The position numbers and the translations under genes are program-made. Below, one piece after another: positions 25,605 through 34,860 of a DNA stretch of 54,725 nt (its first letter is position 1; every line of letters starts with the position of its first letter). The notes beneath the pieces were generated by a model. That model saw nothing but the letters and a program-made list of their open reading frames with translations, had not been told where the DNA came from and ran no database searches. Source of the DNA: JANQGH01 sp039177555 (GTDB lineage Bacteria; Pseudomonadota; Alphaproteobacteria; DSM-16000; Inquilinaceae); assembly GCA_039177555.1 (NCBI GenBank), contig JBCDFV010000027.1, forward strand, positions 1 to 54,725, read 5' to 3'.

Positions 25605-26462
25605 ATGAGGGTGGAGGCGATGATAAGGGCAGTGTTTGGTCTTGCTTGCGCGATCGCACTTACATGGGGCGCCGGGGCCAGCGCGCAGTCCGTCACCTTT
25701 GCCGACATTCCCGGCCCGGCCCCAGGTCCGGCCCAATCGATCGGGACCTACACGAACGGTTGCTTTACCGGCGGTGCGGCGTTGCCGATTGACGGCGTCG
25801 GCTATCAGGTCATCCGCACCAGCCGCAATCGCTATTGGGGCCATCCGGCGCTGATCGACTTCTTGGAGGAGTTTGGCCAAGGGATGGCGCGCGAGGGGCT
25901 GGGCGTGGCCCTGGTGGGCGATCTGAACCAGCCCATGGGCGGGCCGATCAGCGGCCATGCCAGCCACGAACTTGGGCTGGACGCCGATATCTGGCTGCGG
26001 CTGGACCTGCCGCGCATGTCCGTCGGACAGCGTGAGAGCTTGAGCGCCATCTCCGTGGTCGATACCAGCACCTATGACTGGCGCGTGACCGACGATTTCG
26101 GTCTGGTCCAGGCGGAGATGATCCGGCTGGCGGCCAGCGACCCGCGCGTCGGCCGCATCTTCGTCCATCCGGCCATCAAGCGTGCCATGTGCGAGATCAA
26201 TTGGCCGGACCGGTCTTTCTTGAGGGTTGTTCGGCCGTGGTTCGGCCATGACAGCCATTTTCACATCCGCCTCACATGCCCCGCTGGCAACCCGGAATGC
26301 CAGGTTCAGTCCGCACCGCCGCCAGGCGACGGCTGCGGTCCGGAACTGCAATCCTGGTTCCCCGATCCCAATCGGCCGCCGGCGCCCAGCACCCCAACCA
26401 CCCCGCGCCAGCCGCCGCCCTTGCCGGCCGGTTGCCAGGCGCTGCTCAACCAATTCCGGTGA
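25605..26462 (+). CDS. mepA: penicillin-insensitive murein endopeptidase
   Basis: Periplasmic zinc endopeptidase (M74) that cuts D-Ala-meso-DAP cross-links in peptidoglycan. It has a signal peptide ending ASAQ, then the two LAS-metallopeptidase motifs: GHASHELGLDADIW (His...Asp ligands) and FGHDSHFHIRLTCP (HxH). The conserved cysteines near CFTGG and CPAGNPEC are present. The 285-residue length fits MepA. Two starts are possible, ATG 25605 and ATG 25620; the GGAGG at 25613-25617 is too close to the second, so the first is kept. The tail is proline-rich. Confidence 0.9.
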   Translation: MRVEAMIRAVFGLACAIALTWGAGASAQSVTFADIPGPAPGPAQSIGTYTNGCFTGGAALPIDGVGYQVIRTSRNRYWGHPALIDFLEEFGQGMAREGLGVALVGDLNQPMGGPISGHASHELGLDADIWLRLDLPRMSVGQRESLSAISVVDTSTYDWRVTDDFGLVQAEMIRLAASDPRVGRIFVHPAIKRAMCEINWPDRSFLRVVRPWFGHDSHFHIRLTCPAGNPECQVQSAPPPGDGCGPELQSWFPDPNRPPAPSTPTTPRQPPPLPAGCQALLNQFR

Positions 26463-26582
26463 TTGTGCGCGTGCTCACGAAGGTGTGAACGGCAAACGCG
26501 CGTCGCGAAAGCCTTCTGCGGCAAGGGCTTAGCCGCCGGGTCAACCGGTTTGCGCCAAAGTGTCACATGCTCGCCATTGTCT

Positions 26583-26598
26583 TCGACGGAGACGTCGA
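26583..26598 (+). promoter_or_regulatory. dyad in the leader of the VOC gene
   Basis: TCGACG-GAGA-CGTCGA: a 6-pair stem with a GNRA-type tetraloop, about 43 bases before the ATG. It may be an RNA hairpin or a DNA operator. No further support. Confidence 0.25.
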
Positions 26599-26641
26599 GG
26601 AATATAGTCCGCATCGAACCCCCCAAGAAACGGAGGATGCA

Positions 26642-27019
26642 ATGTCAGGGCCAGGCAGCTTTATGTGGAACGAACTCAGCAGCACGGATCTCGAGGCCAG
26701 CAAGAAATTTCTGGGCGAGGTCGTGGGCTGGAGCTTCGACGAGGTCGATATGGGGTCCGGCACCTACACGATCGCCAAATCAGGCGACAGCCAGGTCGCC
26801 GGGCTGATGAGCACCATGGACCCGAACATGCCCAGCGCGTGGGTTTCGTACGTGCATGTCGCGGATGTCGACGCGGCGGCCGCGAAGGTGGAAGGCGCGG
26901 GGGGCAAGGTGATGGTCCCAATGATGGACGTGCCGAACGTTGGGCGCTTCTGCTGGGTGCAGGACCCGGCGGGTGCCGTCTTCGCCCTGATGACACCTGC
27001 GGAGTCCATGAACGGCTGA
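26642..27019 (+). CDS. VOC-superfamily (glyoxalase/bleomycin-resistance-like) protein
   Basis: A 125-residue protein with the paired beta-alpha-beta-beta-beta modules of the vicinal-oxygen-chelate fold: FMWNELSSTDLEASKKFL and later WVSYVHVADVDAAAAKVEGAGG, then WVQDPAGAVFALM. These features fit small cytosolic VOC proteins whose activity cannot be told from sequence. The ATG at 26642 has GGAGG upstream. It is convergent with ubiA with a 16-base gap. Confidence 0.85.
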   Translation: MSGPGSFMWNELSSTDLEASKKFLGEVVGWSFDEVDMGSGTYTIAKSGDSQVAGLMSTMDPNMPSAWVSYVHVADVDAAAAKVEGAGGKVMVPMMDVPNVGRFCWVQDPAGAVFALMTPAESMNG

Positions 27020-27035
27020 TCGGCGATTGGGCCGC

Positions 27036-27968
27036 TCAATTGGCCGCCTGACCGACGACCAACGCCAGGGTGACCAACAAGCCAAAGCCGGTGTTGGATT
27101 GGAACTTGGCCAGGCTGTCGGCAGGGTCGTCCATGCGCCAGGCGGCGACCTGCCAGCAGAGCTGGATCGCCGCCAGGCCGAGCACGGCGAAAGCCCAGGG
27201 GCTCAACGACGCTCCGGCGATCGCCGCCGCCAGCAGCACGATGGTGATGGCGTAGAAACCGGCGATCCATCGGCGGCTGGCGGCGCCGAGTTTCAAGGCG
27301 GTGGATTTAACGCCGATCAGCGCGTCGTCCTCCTTGTCCTGATGGGCGTAGATCGTATCGTAGCCCAACGTCCAGAAGATGCCGGCAAGGTAGAGCAGCC
27401 AGGCCGGCCAATTGTCCGGCCCGAGGATAGAGCCGGTCACCGCCGACCAGCCCATCAACGCGCCCCAATTGAACGTCAGGCCAAGCCAGAGCTGCGGCCA
27501 GTACGTTACGCGCTTCATCAAGGGGTAGGGGAAGACCAGCGCCAGCGACGCAATGCCGAGCCAGACCGTCGTCACGTTGAACTGAAGCAGAATGATCAGC
27601 CCGATCAGCATCAGACAGAGGAGAAGAACGAGGGCGCGAAACTTGCTCACCTCGCCCGACGGTATAGGGCGGATGCTGGTCCGTTCGACACGGGCATCGA
27701 AGTCGGCATCGACAAGATCGTTGACCGTGCAGCCGGCGCCGCGCATCACGAACGCGCCGACGGCAAACAGCAGCGCCAGCCACAGGCTGGGCCAGGCGCT
27801 GCCATCCGGCCGTTCCGCCAGCGCCAGGCCCCACCAGCACGGCAGCAGCAGCAGCCAGGTACCGATCGGCCGGTCCAGTCGCATCAAGCGGCCGTAGGGG
27901 CGCCAGGGGTCGGGGAGTTGACGGTCGATCCAGCCGCCGATGCGGATATCGGTAAACGGGCGCGCCAT
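27036..27968 (-). CDS. ubiA: 4-hydroxybenzoate polyprenyltransferase
   Basis: Membrane enzyme that attaches the polyprenyl tail to 4-hydroxybenzoate in ubiquinone synthesis. The 310-residue protein has eight or nine hydrophobic helices and both aspartate-rich Mg-diphosphate motifs: NDLVDADFDARVERT and GYDTIYAHQDKEDD. RPIPSG is also conserved. Ubiquinone feeds the respiratory chain represented elsewhere in the window. The tight opening (MARPFTDIR) supports the ATG at 27968. Confidence 0.95.
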   Translation of the reverse strand: MARPFTDIRIGGWIDRQLPDPWRPYGRLMRLDRPIGTWLLLLPCWWGLALAERPDGSAWPSLWLALLFAVGAFVMRGAGCTVNDLVDADFDARVERTSIRPIPSGEVSKFRALVLLLCLMLIGLIILLQFNVTTVWLGIASLALVFPYPLMKRVTYWPQLWLGLTFNWGALMGWSAVTGSILGPDNWPAWLLYLAGIFWTLGYDTIYAHQDKEDDALIGVKSTALKLGAASRRWIAGFYAITIVLLAAAIAGASLSPWAFAVLGLAAIQLCWQVAAWRMDDPADSLAKFQSNTGFGLLVTLALVVGQAAN

Positions 27969-28058
27969 GCCCTTGCTTTACGCCATTGCCAGGGGTGGGC
28001 CAAGGGCGCAGGAATAGCGGCGTATTGCCGCTGAACCGGCCCCGGCATCGGTGATCTC

Positions 28059-28841
28059 ATGGATCAGCCCCTTCCTCGGACCCGCCTCTATTGCGCCCAG
28101 CCGCTGGCTGCGGATCGAACGGTTCGGCTCGACCCGTCAGCGGCGCATCGCCTGAAATCGGTCCTGCGCCTGAAGCAGGGCGACGGGCTTCGGATCTTCA
28201 ACGCCGAGTGCGGTGAATGGCTGTGCCAGTTGGCAGAGCTGGGCAAGAAGCACGCGATTGTTACGCCTCGGCGCCAAATTCGCGCGCCGGAACCGGCGGC
28301 GGATGCGCTATGGCTGCTTTTTGCGCCGTTGAAGAAGGACGCGATGGACGTGCTGATCGAGAAGGCGGTGGAGTTGGGCGTCGATCGGTTGCTGCCGACG
28401 ATCACCGCGCATACCGACGTTGCGCGCATCAATGCCGCCCGGCTGCAGGCGCAGGCGATTGCCGCCACCGAGCAGAGCGAGCGACTGAGCGTACCGCCCA
28501 TCGAGGCGCCTGTACGGTTGGCCGACCGTACCGAGGGGTGGCCGGCGGACCGCCCGCTGATCGTCTGCGCGGAGGGCGGCCCTGCGAAACCGATTGCCGA
28601 TCTGGCGCGCATGTTCGCGGGAGGGCCGACGGCAATCATGATCGGGCCGGAGGGCGGCCTTGCAAAGTCGGAACTTGACGCCCTTGGAAAACTGCCGTTT
28701 TCTCACGCTGCCGGGCTGGGGCCGCGCGTTTTGCGTGCGGAAACAGCGGCGATCGCCGCTCTGGCGATTTGGCAATCCGTGGCTGGCGCCGACCAGTCTT
28801 TGGCTGGCGCTGACAAGCAAAGGCCGCCATTTCGGTCCTGA
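28059..28841 (+). CDS. rsmE: 16S rRNA (uracil1498-N3)-methyltransferase
   Basis: SPOUT-class (knotted) methyltransferase acting on 16S rRNA U1498. The 260-residue protein has the N-terminal PUA-like domain (AAHRLKSVLRLKQGD), KKDAMDVLIEKAVELGVDRLLP, EQSERL, and the SAM-binding knot MIGPEGGLAKSEL followed by LGPRVLRAETAA. All are RsmE signatures. It is divergent from ubiA and 48 bases upstream of gshA, on the same strand. Confidence 0.95.
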   Translation: MDQPLPRTRLYCAQPLAADRTVRLDPSAAHRLKSVLRLKQGDGLRIFNAECGEWLCQLAELGKKHAIVTPRRQIRAPEPAADALWLLFAPLKKDAMDVLIEKAVELGVDRLLPTITAHTDVARINAARLQAQAIAATEQSERLSVPPIEAPVRLADRTEGWPADRPLIVCAEGGPAKPIADLARMFAGGPTAIMIGPEGGLAKSELDALGKLPFSHAAGLGPRVLRAETAAIAALAIWQSVAGADQSLAGADKQRPPFRS

Positions 28842-28889
28842 AGGATCAGCACCTGGCCGTCGCGGCCGATCCCCCAAGAGAAATCTGTC

Positions 28890-30254
28890 ATGTCCGGTCC
28901 TGAATCACGTACCGCCCCACCCATCACCGACAAACGCCAACTGGTCGAATGGCTGGAGCGAGGGGTGAAACCCAAACCCGATTGGCGGATCGGGACGGAG
29001 CACGAGAAATTCATCTATCACCGCGCGGACCTGTCACCCGTCAGCTACGACGAGCCCCAGGGCGTCAACGCGCTCTTGAGCGGCTTGCAGCGCTTCGGCT
29101 GGCGGCCGGTGCGCGAAAAGGAGACGCTGATCGGTCTGGTTGACGACACCGGCGCCTCGGTGTCGCTGGAACCCGGCGGCCAGATCGAGCTGTCGGGCGC
29201 GGCCCTGGAGACGATCCACCAGACCTGCGACGAGGTTCACGAGCACCTGCGCCAGGTCAAGGAGATCAACGAGGAACTCGACCTGGGCATGATCGGCCTG
29301 GGCTTCCATCCGTTTTGGCGGCGCGGGGACGTGCCGTGGATGCCAAAGGGCCGGTACGGCATCATGTCCGCCTACATGCCGAAGCGCGGCAGACTGGGCC
29401 TCGACATGATGGTGCGGACCTGCACGATCCAGACCAATCTCGACTTCGACAGCGAAGCCGACATGGTGAAGAAGTTTCGGGTGTCGCTGGCCCTGCAACC
29501 GGTGGCGACGGCGCTGTTCGCCAACTCCCCGTTCACCGAGGGGCGCCCGAACGGCTTCCAAAGCTACCGCAGCCATATCTGGACCGACACGGACCCCGAC
29601 CGTACGGGTGACCTGCCCTTCGTCTTCGATGAGGGTTTCGGGTTTGAGGCCTATGCCGACTATCTGCTGTCCGTGCCGATGTATTTCGTTTATCGCGACG
29701 GCTATATCGACGCCTCCGGCCAGAGCTTTCGCGACTTCATGAACGGAACCTTGCCGGCCTTGCCGGGCGAGGCGCCGACCATGGCCGATTGGGAGGATCA
29801 TGCGACGGTCGTGTTTCCCGAAGTGCGGCTTAAGCGCTATCTGGAGATGCGCGGGGCCGACGGCGGTCCCTGGCGACGCATCTGCGCCCTACCGGCCCTG
29901 TGGGTCGGCTTGTTGTACGATGCCACGGCCCTCGACGCCGCCTGGGACCTGATCAAGGGCTGGACGGAGGAACAGCGCGCGACACTGCGCGCCGAGGTGC
30001 CGCGCAGCGGCCTCACCACGCGATTCGGGACGGGCACCGTGGCCGATCTTGCCGCCGAAGTGCTGAAGATCGCGCGCGGCGGTTTGGAGGCACGGGCCAG
30101 GCGCGACGGTTTCGGCGAAAGCGAGGCGCACTTTCTGAACTCGCTCGACACCGTCTTGGAAACGGGCGAGACGCAGGCGCAAGAGATGCTGCGGCGGTAC
30201 CGCGCCGAATGGGATGGCTCGGTCGAGCCGATCTTCAAGCACTACGCCTATTAG
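28890..30254 (+). CDS. gshA: glutamate-cysteine ligase
   Basis: First step of glutathione synthesis. The 454-residue protein belongs to the plant-type/alphaproteobacterial class: WRIGTEHEKF near the start with metal- and ATP-binding Glu and His, VSLEPGGQIELSG, MIGLGFHPFW, RMMRTCTIQ-like VRTCTIQTNLDF, ALFANSPF and YFVYRDGYID. This family is related to the proteobacterial GshA only distantly. The product supports the thiol-redox functions seen around it (Prx, ScsB). The ATG at 28890 is at the expected N-terminus. Confidence 0.94.
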   Translation: MSGPESRTAPPITDKRQLVEWLERGVKPKPDWRIGTEHEKFIYHRADLSPVSYDEPQGVNALLSGLQRFGWRPVREKETLIGLVDDTGASVSLEPGGQIELSGAALETIHQTCDEVHEHLRQVKEINEELDLGMIGLGFHPFWRRGDVPWMPKGRYGIMSAYMPKRGRLGLDMMVRTCTIQTNLDFDSEADMVKKFRVSLALQPVATALFANSPFTEGRPNGFQSYRSHIWTDTDPDRTGDLPFVFDEGFGFEAYADYLLSVPMYFVYRDGYIDASGQSFRDFMNGTLPALPGEAPTMADWEDHATVVFPEVRLKRYLEMRGADGGPWRRICALPALWVGLLYDATALDAAWDLIKGWTEEQRATLRAEVPRSGLTTRFGTGTVADLAAEVLKIARGGLEARARRDGFGESEAHFLNSLDTVLETGETQAQEMLRRYRAEWDGSVEPIFKHYAY

Positions 30255-30272
30255 GTCGGGCCTACGGAACCC

Positions 30273-30515
30273 GTGTTTACAAAGACAAACTGGGCCTGGG
30301 TGCGGCGCTGGACCGGTGCGGTGTTCGAAGACGCCTTCGCGCTTGGCACATTCGCCTTTCTCGCCGCCTCGCCGGTGATACGGCCCGGCGGCGTGATGGA
30401 TACGTTGCCCTCGGCGGTGGCTTGGGCCGCCTTGGCGGCGGCTATCGCCAGCGGCGTGGCGGCCCTGTTCCTGGCACGCTACTCAAACGCCAAGGGCGGC
30501 GTGCACGACAGTTAG
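30273..30515 (+). CDS. small two-helix membrane protein after gshA
   Basis: An 80-residue protein I do not recognise. It starts with GTG at 30273, has an amphipathic N-terminus, a hydrophobic stretch around residues 22-37 and a second at 47-66, and ends in a polar tail. It follows gshA by 18 bases and ends 3 bases from the convergent tldD stop, leaving no room for a terminator. Codon use looks like its neighbours. The call rests on its length, position and membrane pattern. Confidence 0.5.
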   Translation: MFTKTNWAWVRRWTGAVFEDAFALGTFAFLAASPVIRPGGVMDTLPSAVAWAALAAAIASGVAALFLARYSNAKGGVHDS

Positions 30516-30518
30516 CGG

Positions 30519-31952
30519 TTAGGCCGCCGTACCACCCACGGTCAGGCCGTCGATGCGCAATGTTGGCTGACCGACGCCGACCGGTACGCCCTGGCCTTCC
30601 TTGCCGCAGGTGCCGATGCCCGGATCGAGCGCCGTGTCGTTGCCGATCATGGCGACCTTCGTCAATGCATCCGGGCCGTTACCGATAAGGGTCGCCCCCT
30701 TGACCGGCGTCGTGATCTTGCCGTTTTCGATCAGAAAGGCTTCAGAGGCCGAAAAGACGAACTTGCCATTGGTGATGTCGACCTGGCCGCCGCCGAAATT
30801 GACGGCGTAGAGGCCGTTTTTCACGCTGGCGAGAATCTCGCCCGGGTCGGCGTCGCCGTTGGCCATGATCGTATTGGTCATGCGCGGCATCGGGTGATGG
30901 GCAAAGCTCTCCCGTCGCCCGTTGCCCGTCGGTTTGACGCCCATCAGCCGGGCGTTCAGCCTGTCTTGCATATAGCCGACCAGGATGCCGTCCTCGATCA
31001 ACGTCGTGGCTTGTGTCGGCGTGCCCTCGTCATCGATGGTCAGGCTACCGCGCCGGTCCGCGATCGTGCCGTCATCGATAACGGTGACCCCGGGCGCCGC
31101 GATGCGTTCGCCCATCAGGCCGCTGAACGCCGACGTCTTCTTGCGGTTGAAGTCGCCCTCAAGCCCGTGCCCGATCGCCTCGTGCAGCAGAATGCCCGGC
31201 CAACCGGGGCCGAGCACGACGGTCATCTCGCCCGCCGGCGCGTCGACCGCATCCAAATTGATCAGGGCCTGGCGCAAGGCCTCGTCGACCGCATGGCGCC
31301 ACAGGCTTGGATCGAGATAGGCGTCGAAGCTCGTCCGTCCGCCTGTACCGTAGGCGCCCGATTCCATCCGGTCGCCGTCGCCGCAGACCACGGAGACGTT
31401 TAGCCGCACCAGCGGCCGGATGTCGGCGGCTTCGCGTCCGTCGCCCCGCAGGATTCGGACGGCCTGCCAGTTGCCGGCCAGCGACGCGCTGACTTGGCGG
31501 ACCCGCGGATCTTTCGACCGCGCATAGGCGTCGATCTCCTGCAAGACCTTCACCTTGGCCTCAAAGGGAACCGTCGTCAGCGGGTTGTCCTCGGCATAGA
31601 GGCGCTGGTTGGTGCCGGCCGGCGGCTCGGCGAAATGGCCATTGTGGCCGGCATGGACGGCCCGAACCGTCTCCGACGCGCGTTTGAGCGCCGCGTCGCT
31701 CAGTTCGGTGGCGTGAGAGTAGCCGGTGGCCTCGCCCGAAATCGCGCGCAGGCCAAAGCCTTGGGTTGTATCGAAACTGGCAGTCTTCAAACGCCCATCG
31801 TCCCAACTCATAGCCTCGGACTGCCGGTACTCAAGAAAAAGCTCGCCATCATCGGCGCCTGCCAGGCTTTCTTGAACCAGTTTCTCGGTTTTGTGCCGGT
31901 CCAGGCCAGCCTGGTCGAAGAACAGAGTGTCGGTGGTTGTCAGGGCGGTCAT
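30519..31952 (-). CDS. tldD: TldD zinc metalloprotease subunit
   Basis: Catalytic subunit of the TldD/TldE protease. The 477-residue protein carries the zinc motif HEAIGH in LLHEAIGHGLEGDFN, the GSYGTGGR-type block (GAYGTGGRTSFD), SFAHHPMPRMTNT and MIGNDTALDPGIGTCGKEGQGVPVGVGQP (in pieces), all family hallmarks. Partner pmbA/tldE lies 5.6 kb away on the same strand. Known roles elsewhere are turnover of unfolded peptides and cleavage of leader peptides from modified peptides. The ATG at 31952 gives the conserved N-terminus, but its ribosome site is weak; the frame stays open further upstream without conserved content. Confidence 0.93.
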   Translation of the reverse strand: MTALTTTDTLFFDQAGLDRHKTEKLVQESLAGADDGELFLEYRQSEAMSWDDGRLKTASFDTTQGFGLRAISGEATGYSHATELSDAALKRASETVRAVHAGHNGHFAEPPAGTNQRLYAEDNPLTTVPFEAKVKVLQEIDAYARSKDPRVRQVSASLAGNWQAVRILRGDGREAADIRPLVRLNVSVVCGDGDRMESGAYGTGGRTSFDAYLDPSLWRHAVDEALRQALINLDAVDAPAGEMTVVLGPGWPGILLHEAIGHGLEGDFNRKKTSAFSGLMGERIAAPGVTVIDDGTIADRRGSLTIDDEGTPTQATTLIEDGILVGYMQDRLNARLMGVKPTGNGRRESFAHHPMPRMTNTIMANGDADPGEILASVKNGLYAVNFGGGQVDITNGKFVFSASEAFLIENGKITTPVKGATLIGNGPDALTKVAMIGNDTALDPGIGTCGKEGQGVPVGVGQPTLRIDGLTVGGTAA

Positions 31953-32254
31953 CGGAATGCTTTCGCGGAGGGATTCGGCTTGGTACTCCCTCTCAAGATA
32001 GGGGGCGCGGCGGCCCGTTGCCACCGGCATCGGCGCCGCGTGGTCGGCGTGCCGCCAACCTTGCGCGCCAGATTGCCGCAATTCTTTTGACTTTCGCAGG
32101 CTGGCGCTAAGCTCCGTGTCTGGCGGGGATGGCCGTGTCACGGTGAAATCGGCTGCGGCGATAACGGCTTTGCACGGCGTGGCGCAGTTGCGTATAAGCC
32201 GTCGATGAACTGAGGCGCCGCCGAGGAAACCGGCGGAAAGGTGGGACGGAGAGT
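31953..32254. other. 302-base intergenic region between tldD and ctaC
   Basis: Divergent spacer that must hold both promoters. I see one good forward promoter near its right end (separate entry) and no RNA gene, repeat or small gene. Confidence 0.5.
32170..32198 (+). promoter_or_regulatory. candidate sigma70 promoter of the cytochrome oxidase operon
   Basis: -35 TTGCAC (32170-32175), 17-base spacer, -10 TATAAG (32193-32198, five of six matches). Transcription would begin near 32205, about 50 bases before the ctaC ATG. Confidence 0.5.
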
Positions 32255-33133
32255 ATGCGACGCATTTTGGCGTTCTTGACGGGGCTGTCGGCGGTTGGCG
32301 CGGGCGCATCGGCGTATGCCCAGCAGCCGCGTGAGTGGCAGATCAATCTACAGACGCCGGCGACGCCGTTCGCGGAGGCGGGGCTGGCCTTCAACAATCT
32401 GCTGCTGGTGATCATCATCGGGATCTCCGTGTTCGTTCTGGCGCTGCTGGCGATCGTCATTTTCCGGTTCAATGCCAAGAAGAACCCGACCCCGTCCAAG
32501 ACGACCCACAATACCTTGCTTGAGGTGGTGTGGACGGTCGTGCCGGTCCTGATCCTGGTGGTGATCGCGGTGCCGTCCTTCCGGCTGCTTTATCTCGGCG
32601 ATCGGGTCGAGAATCCGGAGATGACGCTCGAGGTCACCGGATACCAATGGTATTGGGGCTATGAATATCCCGATCAGCAGATCGACGAATTCTCCAGCTA
32701 TATGATCCCGGACGAGGACATCGATGAGGAGGCTGGCCAGTTGCGCCTGCTGTCCGTCGACAATCCCGTCGTGCTGCCGGTCGACACCGATATCCAGATC
32801 CTGGTGACGGCGGCCGATGTGCTGCACAGCTTTGCCGTGCCGGCCTTCATGATCAAGACGGACGCGGTCACCATGCGCTGGAACGAAACCTGGGCGCGGA
32901 TTCAAGAGGAAGGCGTTTACTACGGTCAATGCTCCGAGCTTTGCGGCATCGGTCACGGTTTCATGCCGATCGAGATCCGCGCGGTGAGCCGGGAAGCCTT
33001 CGACCAGTGGACGATCGATCAGGTCGGCGACGCAGAGATCGATCCGGAGAACCCGCCGGTGCTGCTGACCACGACGTGGGCGGAGGCGATGGCTGAGCGC
33101 GACGCGCAGGTGCGTTTGGCCACGGTAGAGTAG
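32255..33133 (+). CDS. ctaC: cytochrome c oxidase subunit II
   Basis: CuA-bearing subunit of the aa3-type oxidase; receives electrons from cytochrome c. A signal peptide (cleaved near AYAQ) and two transmembrane helices precede a periplasmic cupredoxin domain. CuA ligands are visible: His in VLHSFAVPA, and GQCSELCGIGHGFMP with both Cys, His and Met. The aromatic electron-entry patch YQWYWGYEYP is intact. 292 residues. A GACGGAGAG ribosome site precedes the ATG. First gene of the oxidase operon. Confidence 0.96.
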   Translation: MRRILAFLTGLSAVGAGASAYAQQPREWQINLQTPATPFAEAGLAFNNLLLVIIIGISVFVLALLAIVIFRFNAKKNPTPSKTTHNTLLEVVWTVVPVLILVVIAVPSFRLLYLGDRVENPEMTLEVTGYQWYWGYEYPDQQIDEFSSYMIPDEDIDEEAGQLRLLSVDNPVVLPVDTDIQILVTAADVLHSFAVPAFMIKTDAVTMRWNETWARIQEEGVYYGQCSELCGIGHGFMPIEIRAVSREAFDQWTIDQVGDAEIDPENPPVLLTTTWAEAMAERDAQVRLATVE

Positions 33134-33179
33134 CCAAGAGTAGTTAAGAGCAAAAAGCCGATAGAAAGAAGGACCCGTC

Positions 33180-34772
33180 ATGGCACAAGCCGGGACCCAC
33201 AGCGACGACCATCACGATCACAAGCCAGGCTTCGTCAAGCGTTGGCTGTTTTCGACCAACCACAAGGATATCGGCACGCTGTATCTGGCGTTCGCCATCA
33301 TCGCCGGTCTGATCGGCGGACTGTTTTCGCTGGTCATGCGCATGGAGTTGCAGGACCCTGGCATGCAGCTCGTCGAAGATGGCCAGCAGTGGAATGTGTT
33401 CATCACGGCCCACGGCCTGATCATGGTGTTTTTCGTGGTCATGCCGGCAATGATCGGCGGCTTCGGCAACTGGTTCGTGCCGTTGATGATCGGTGCACCG
33501 GACATGGCGTTCCCGCGCCTGAACAACATCTCCTTCTGGCTTCTGGTGCCGTCATTCTTCCTGCTGATCGGCTCCGCCTTCATGGGTCAGGGGGCCGGCA
33601 CGGGCTGGACGATCTATCCGCCGCTTTCCGACGTCGTGGGCCAACCAGGGCCCTCGGTGGACATGGCGATATTCGCCCTGCACCTTGCCGGGGCGTCATC
33701 CATCCTGGGCGCGGCCAACTTCATCACGACCATCTTCAACATGCGCGCGCCGGGCATGACCCTGCACAAGATGCCGCTGTTCGTCTGGTCGATGCTGATC
33801 ACCGCCTTCCTGCTGTTGCTGGCCGTGCCGGTACTGGGCGGCGCCATCACCATGCTGCTGACGGACCGCAATTTCGGCACGACCTTCTTCGATCCGACCG
33901 GCGGCGGCGATCCGCTGCTGTTCCAGCATCTGTTCTGGTTCTTCGGCCATCCCGAGGTCTACATCATGATCCTGCCGGGCTTCGGCATGATCAGCCACAT
34001 CATCTCGACCTTCTCGCGCAAGCCCATCTTCGGCTATTTGGGCATGGCCTACGCCATGGTCGCCATCGGGTTCGTCGGCTTCATCGTCTGGGCGCACCAC
34101 ATGTTCACGGTCGGCCTGAACGTGGACACGCGGGCCTACTTCACGGCGGCGACGATGATCATCGCGGTGCCGACGGGCATTAAGATCTTCAGTTGGATCG
34201 CGACGATGTGGGGTGGGTCGATCGAGTTCAAGACACCCATGTTATGGGCCGTCGGCTTCATCTTCCTGTTTACCGTTGGCGGCGTGACCGGCGTGGTCCT
34301 GGCCAATGGCGGCATGGACATCGTCTTGCACGACACCTACTTCGTGGTCGCGCACTTCCACTATGTGCTCAGCCTGGGCGCGGTGTTCGCGATCTTCGCC
34401 GGCTTCTATTACTGGATCGGCAAGATGTCGGGGCGCCAGTATCCTGAGTTCTGGGGCAAGGTGCATTTCTGGACCACGTTCGTGGGCGTGAACCTGGCCT
34501 TCTTCCCGCAGCACTTCCTGGGCGCCGCCGGCATGCCACGCCGTATCCCCGACTATCCGGATGCGTTTTCGGCCTGGAACATGATTTCGTCGATCGGCGC
34601 GTACATCTCGTTCGCCTCGACCTTGCTGTTCGTCGGAATTCTCATCTACACGCTGAAATGGGGCAAGCGCGTCTCGGCCAACTATTGGGGCGAGGGGGCC
34701 ACGACCCTGGAATGGACGGTGTCGTCACCGCCGCCGTTCCACCAATTCGAGACATTGCCGCGCGTCCGATAG
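33180..34772 (+). CDS. ctaD: cytochrome c oxidase subunit I
   Basis: Heme-copper catalytic core: 530 residues, twelve transmembrane helices. Ligand motifs are FITAHGLIMVF (heme a), GHPEVY with the His-Tyr cross-link and the D-channel Glu, WAHHMF (CuB) and HDTYFVVAHFHYV (hemes a3 and a). GAPDMAFPR holds the D-channel entry Asp, and the K-channel Lys is in FSRKPIFGYLGM. These mark an A1-type, fully proton-pumping oxidase. AAGGAC precedes the ATG. It follows ctaC by 46 bases. Confidence 0.97.
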   Translation: MAQAGTHSDDHHDHKPGFVKRWLFSTNHKDIGTLYLAFAIIAGLIGGLFSLVMRMELQDPGMQLVEDGQQWNVFITAHGLIMVFFVVMPAMIGGFGNWFVPLMIGAPDMAFPRLNNISFWLLVPSFFLLIGSAFMGQGAGTGWTIYPPLSDVVGQPGPSVDMAIFALHLAGASSILGAANFITTIFNMRAPGMTLHKMPLFVWSMLITAFLLLLAVPVLGGAITMLLTDRNFGTTFFDPTGGGDPLLFQHLFWFFGHPEVYIMILPGFGMISHIISTFSRKPIFGYLGMAYAMVAIGFVGFIVWAHHMFTVGLNVDTRAYFTAATMIIAVPTGIKIFSWIATMWGGSIEFKTPMLWAVGFIFLFTVGGVTGVVLANGGMDIVLHDTYFVVAHFHYVLSLGAVFAIFAGFYYWIGKMSGRQYPEFWGKVHFWTTFVGVNLAFFPQHFLGAAGMPRRIPDYPDAFSAWNMISSIGAYISFASTLLFVGILIYTLKWGKRVSANYWGEGATTLEWTVSSPPPFHQFETLPRVR

Positions 34773-34860
34773 GCGTGTGATCTGGATAGTCGCCGGCCTG
34801 ATGTCCTTAGGTCGGCGTGGCTGTCCGCTTAAGAGTTAGAGAAGTTACGGTTCGGACCTG

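Noticed and set aside
30273..30515. RiPP precursor peptide for TldD/TldE
   Set aside because: Two transmembrane helices and no leader/core pattern or modifying enzymes nearby.
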